The notes beneath the pieces are model-generated. The model saw only the letters and a list, made by a program, of their open reading frames with translations, was not told the DNA's origin and did no database searches. Shown one piece after another: positions 60,976-64,000 of a stretch of DNA of 64,000 nucleotides (position 1 is the first letter of the stretch; every line of letters begins with the position of its first letter). The DNA lies in contig DITE01000007.1 of NCBI GenBank assembly GCA_002422725.1, forward strand, positions 17,862 through 81,861, in the 5' to 3' direction. The position numbers and the translations under genes are program-made. The DNA comes from Bacteroidales bacterium UBA6192 (GTDB taxonomy: Bacteria; Bacteroidota; Bacteroidia; Bacteroidales; F082).

Positions 60976-61911
60976 ATGACTAATGAAACGCAGCAACAAT
61001 CCAACCCTATTCCCAAACCAAATGCAACGCGCTGGCTTTATCTGTTATTGGGTGCTTTTGCCTTGATTATCATAGGACTTTCTATCTGGTTGATTTCAAC
61101 GAAATCGAATTTAAGGGTGCTTCAGGAAGAAAAAGAAGAGCAAAAAAATTCGTTCCAGCGTGAGGTCGATAGTTTAATTGATTCGCACAACCAGACCAAA
61201 ATCGCCTATGGTTCACTGGCCGACTCTTTACTGGCCAAGGATAGCGTGATACAAGCCAATGCCATCGAAATAAAAAAGTTGCTCAACACCGAATGGGAAT
61301 ACTACAAAATAAAGAAAAAACTTGAAAGGCTACAGCTTATATCCCAGGTTTATGTAAGGCAAATGGACTCTCTGTATACCGTGAACCGCGTGCTTGAAGA
61401 GGAAAATGTGCGGATCAGGGAAGAAATGAATATCGAACGCAAACGAAATGTTCAGTTAACTAAAGCCAAAGAAGAACTCACGGATAAGGTAGAAATGGCT
61501 GCCGTGTTTAAAACGTATAATGTTTCTGCCGAAGGTATCAGACAGCGCGGAAGTCGTGGTGAAACCGAAACCGACAGAGTTGGCCGGGTTGAACGGATCA
61601 AAATTTGTTTCACCCTTGCCCACAACAGCATTATCCCTGCCGGAACAAAGAATATCTATATACGTATTGCTCAACCCGATAACAAAATTCTGGCTAAAGG
61701 AAGGGGCGATGAATATTCATTTGTGTATCAGGGCCAAACACTTCAGTATTCCATTTTAAAAGTAATCGAATACGAATCAGGATCAGACAACGAATATTGT
61801 GTTTACTGGGATAAGCGCGACACCCAGGATTTACAGCCGGGCTTGTACAATATCGATATCTACGAAGGTGATCACATTATCGGCTTGGTTAGTCTAAGCC
61901 TGCGTAAATAA
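60976..61911 (+). CDS. Membrane-anchored coiled-coil protein of unknown function
   Basis: About 311 residues from ATG 60976 (MTNETQQQSNPIPKPNATRW); codons further upstream in this frame lie over the promoter and start with TTG. A transmembrane helix (LYLLLGAFALIIIGLSIWLI, about 20-40) is followed by a long coiled coil (about 50-190) rich in heptads with Glu, Lys and Leu (REVDSLIDSHNQTKIAYGSL, EENVRIREEMNIERKRNVQL). A C-terminal beta-rich domain (KICFTLAHNSIIPAGTKNIY, GLYNIDIYEGDHIIGLVSLS) follows. The layout resembles cell-envelope scaffolding proteins. I do not recognise the family. Confidence 0.85.
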   Translation: MTNETQQQSNPIPKPNATRWLYLLLGAFALIIIGLSIWLISTKSNLRVLQEEKEEQKNSFQREVDSLIDSHNQTKIAYGSLADSLLAKDSVIQANAIEIKKLLNTEWEYYKIKKKLERLQLISQVYVRQMDSLYTVNRVLEEENVRIREEMNIERKRNVQLTKAKEELTDKVEMAAVFKTYNVSAEGIRQRGSRGETETDRVGRVERIKICFTLAHNSIIPAGTKNIYIRIAQPDNKILAKGRGDEYSFVYQGQTLQYSILKVIEYESGSDNEYCVYWDKRDTQDLQPGLYNIDIYEGDHIIGLVSLSLRK

Positions 61912-61954
61912 ACAATCAGACCATTCTGATTTACTTCACCAAGATGAATTAGAC

Positions 61955-63859
61955 CTAAAGGGGGTAAATTTTCGTCCGTGCCAGAAACTCGATGATTGGC
62001 TCAATATCAACTTTGTGGAATTCTGGTTTAATACTAATAGCTGCGTTCTCAGGCCTTTCGAAAGGAACATCAACACCGGGCAAATCATTCAGCCTGCCCA
62101 ATTCAGCTTTTAAATAAAGCTCGGGTTTGTTTTTCCTGCAAAACTCCAGGTCAGCATCCATATAAACAATATGAAACCTGTCGGGGCCAACAATTTCTGC
62201 AATTTGCTCCCTGATGCTTTCGCGGGGCGAAATAAACGAACATATTGCAATTATTCCCTGATCATTGAGAATCCTCGCGATATGGGCCACCCTCCGGAGA
62301 TGTTCAGCCCGGTCGGAAGCGGTAAAATCAAGTTCGCGGTTCAAACCCGAACGGATGGTGCTGCCATCGAGCAATACGGTTGTTGCCCCCATATCAAACA
62401 GCTTCCTTTCGAGGGTGTAGGCGGCCATATTCTTTCCGCTACCATGCATTCCCGTAATCCAAACTGTTGCCCCCTTTTGCCCGTATTTTTTTTCCAACTC
62501 CTCTTTGCCAATCAAACTCTGACCCTTATCAACCAACTGTCGGGTTTCGGGATAGGCAATCCTTGTTGCCATATCCGTTGGATTGAGCTTGTCGATGATC
62601 ATGCCCACTGCGCAGGTGTTGTGTGTGATCGGATCGATGAGAACAAATGAACCGGTGTTGTGGTTTTTTTGATAGGGATCGAAAATAACCGGTTTATTGG
62701 TTGTAATCACTACCCTTCCGATCTCATTGAGCGCAAAGGATTTTGCCATAAGATGCTCATGTGTGTTTACATCAATCCGATATGTGACGCTATCAATCCT
62801 GGCCCGGGTGGTGTTGGCGTTTTGCTTGATGTAAAACTGCATATTGAGATCAAGCTTCTCCTCGTTCATCCACACGATCATTGCCTCAAACTGACGTTCA
62901 ACCCGTGGTTGATTCTCGGGATGTATGAGCATATCACCCCGCGAAATATCAATTTCGTCAGCCAGGCTTATCGTAACAGATTGTGGAGTAAAGGCCAGAT
63001 CAACTTCACCTTCGGAGGCAATAAGTTTTGTAACCCTCGATTTCTTGCGCGAAGGAAGAACCATTATCTCGTCGTTCAGCCTGATGATTCCTGAGCTAAT
63101 CTTGCCCGAAAACCCCCTGAAATCGAGCGAAGGTCGCAAAACATACTGCACCGGAAACCTGAAATCGTCAAAATTCCTGTCGGAACCAACGTGCACCGTT
63201 TCCAGAAATTCGAGCAGACTTTTCCCATGATACCAAGGCATGTGCAATGAATTGTCAACCACATTATCGCCATTCAGGGCCGAAAAAGGAATAAAATGCA
63301 CATCAGGGATGGCCAAACGGCTTACAAAGGCACTATAATCTGCACAAATCTGATTGAAAACTTCTTCGCTGTATTCCACCAGATCCATTTTATTCACAGC
63401 AAGCACAATGTGCCTGATTCCCAATAAGGAAACAATAAATGAATGCCTGCGGGTTTGCGTAATAACACCTTTACGTGCGTCAACCAGAATGATTGCCAGA
63501 TTTGCTGTCGAAGCTCCGGTGACCATATTGCGGGTATACTGTTCATGACCAGGAGTGTCGGCAATAATAAATTTCCTTTTGCTGGTGCTGAAATAGCGGT
63601 AAGCCACATCAATGGTTATACCCTGTTCGCGTTCCGCCTTGAGCCCGTCGAGCAACAGGGCGTAATCAATTGCCTCGCCTGCGTGCCCGATGCGTTTGCT
63701 ATCGCGTTCGAGTGTGGCAAGTTGATCTTCGTACACTTTTTTGCTGTCGAATAAAAGTCTTCCAATCAAAGTGCTCTTGCCATCATCAACCGAGCCTGCT
63801 GTCAGAAATCGCAAAAGATCTTTTTTCTGATCCTGATCAAGGTATTGTTTAATGTCCAT
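61955..63859 (-). CDS. cysNC: Bifunctional sulfate adenylyltransferase subunit 1 (CysN)/APS kinase-like (CysC) fusion
   Basis: 634 residues. The N-terminal part is a CysN GTPase: P-loop GSVDDGKSTLIGRLL, G3 DTPGHEQYTRNM, G4 NKMDLVEYS, then the EF-Tu-like domains (FPVQYVLRPSLDFRGFSG). It should activate sulfate with CysD, whose gene would lie just outside the window. The C-terminal part (from about residue 460) is APS-kinase-like, but the Walker A reads TGMHGSGKNMAAYTL, with Asn in place of the usual Ser/Thr. The next motif reads LLDGSTIRSGLNREL where CysC has LDGDN-R-HGL. The flap motifs FISPRESIREQI and LYLKAELGRLNDLPGVDVPF are kept. The kinase half may be altered or inactive. Confidence 0.92.
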   Translation of the reverse strand: MDIKQYLDQDQKKDLLRFLTAGSVDDGKSTLIGRLLFDSKKVYEDQLATLERDSKRIGHAGEAIDYALLLDGLKAEREQGITIDVAYRYFSTSKRKFIIADTPGHEQYTRNMVTGASTANLAIILVDARKGVITQTRRHSFIVSLLGIRHIVLAVNKMDLVEYSEEVFNQICADYSAFVSRLAIPDVHFIPFSALNGDNVVDNSLHMPWYHGKSLLEFLETVHVGSDRNFDDFRFPVQYVLRPSLDFRGFSGKISSGIIRLNDEIMVLPSRKKSRVTKLIASEGEVDLAFTPQSVTISLADEIDISRGDMLIHPENQPRVERQFEAMIVWMNEEKLDLNMQFYIKQNANTTRARIDSVTYRIDVNTHEHLMAKSFALNEIGRVVITTNKPVIFDPYQKNHNTGSFVLIDPITHNTCAVGMIIDKLNPTDMATRIAYPETRQLVDKGQSLIGKEELEKKYGQKGATVWITGMHGSGKNMAAYTLERKLFDMGATTVLLDGSTIRSGLNRELDFTASDRAEHLRRVAHIARILNDQGIIAICSFISPRESIREQIAEIVGPDRFHIVYMDADLEFCRKNKPELYLKAELGRLNDLPGVDVPFERPENAAISIKPEFHKVDIEPIIEFLARTKIYPL

Positions 63860-64000
63860 TCGTTACAATTATTTCTATTTATTAACCGATCAATCAGGCT
63901 AAAAAAAATTGATCATTCAAATTTTACCGCCTTAGCTTTCAAACACTTACTTTGAGTGATTGTGTGCCTGGCACGGCAATCAAAAATAACCTTCTCTTTT

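Overview
The window looks like a chromosomal stretch of a member of the Bacteroidota (Bacteroidales/Marinilabiliales-like; I cannot place it more precisely). The evidence is the many secreted proteins ending in a type IX secretion (T9SS) type A sorting domain with a PNPA motif, the three LytS-type kinase/receiver pairs (two with LytTR output), the reg_prop/Y_Y_Y one-component-style kinase, and many TAnnTTTG promoter -7 elements, the form typical of this phylum. I see no rRNA, tRNA, CRISPR array, insertion sequence or prophage.

Layout. 1-4931 (minus): a signalling operon STAS protein > PrsW-like intramembrane protease > ECF sigma factor > single-pass anti-sigma protein > two tandem paralogous membrane-anchored proteins, the last cut by the window edge. 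5415-9077: two tandemly duplicated beta-propeller T9SS proteins and a HEPN/MNT toxin-antitoxin-like pair; a leader repeat occurs four times here in one orientation. 9297-11297: divergent cold-shock-domain protein and RhlE-type helicase. 11389-14765: giant sensor kinase with a receiver-only partner. 14777-20780: PpnP, a conserved unknown, a secreted PGRP/amidase, cysS, an SDR without the catalytic Tyr, and a broken flavin reductase. 20782-29762 (minus): CPA2 antiporter, lipoprotein, TIM-barrel protein of unknown role, LytS/LytTR pair, and a hybrid kinase with five PAS-like segments. 29861-33737: ferredoxin reductase-like protein, nitroreductase, secreted endonuclease/phosphatase-fold protein, mnmA. 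33921-40383 (plus): AMP-forming ligase, stand-alone ACP and a Kbl-type alpha-oxoamine synthase in one operon, then a SMP-30-like lipoprotein, a second Kbl and acpS. 40397-44914: ferredoxin, LiaF-like/LytS/LytTR operon, PIN-PhoH ATPase. 45178-47772: lamin-tail-domain exported protein. 47960-51764: asd, ribF, C69 dipeptidase. 51853-60237 (minus): five T9SS cargo genes plus two decayed fragments. 60976-63859: coiled-coil membrane protein and a CysN/CysC fusion with an unusual APS-kinase P-loop.

How it fits together. Most of the window is cell-surface and signalling biology around a few housekeeping genes. The two most interesting units are (i) the ligase-ACP-oxoamine synthase cassette with an acpS about 2.8 kb downstream, which resembles the logic of ACP-dependent serine palmitoyltransferase loci but uses an acetyl-CoA-synthetase-like ligase and a Kbl-like enzyme, and (ii) the leader-repeat array at 5.4-9.1 kb, in which genes or gene pairs each follow a copy of the same leader carrying a strong GGAGGTGA and a mini-ORF. 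Coordinates and translations were read by eye; family names rest on motif recognition, with no database search.
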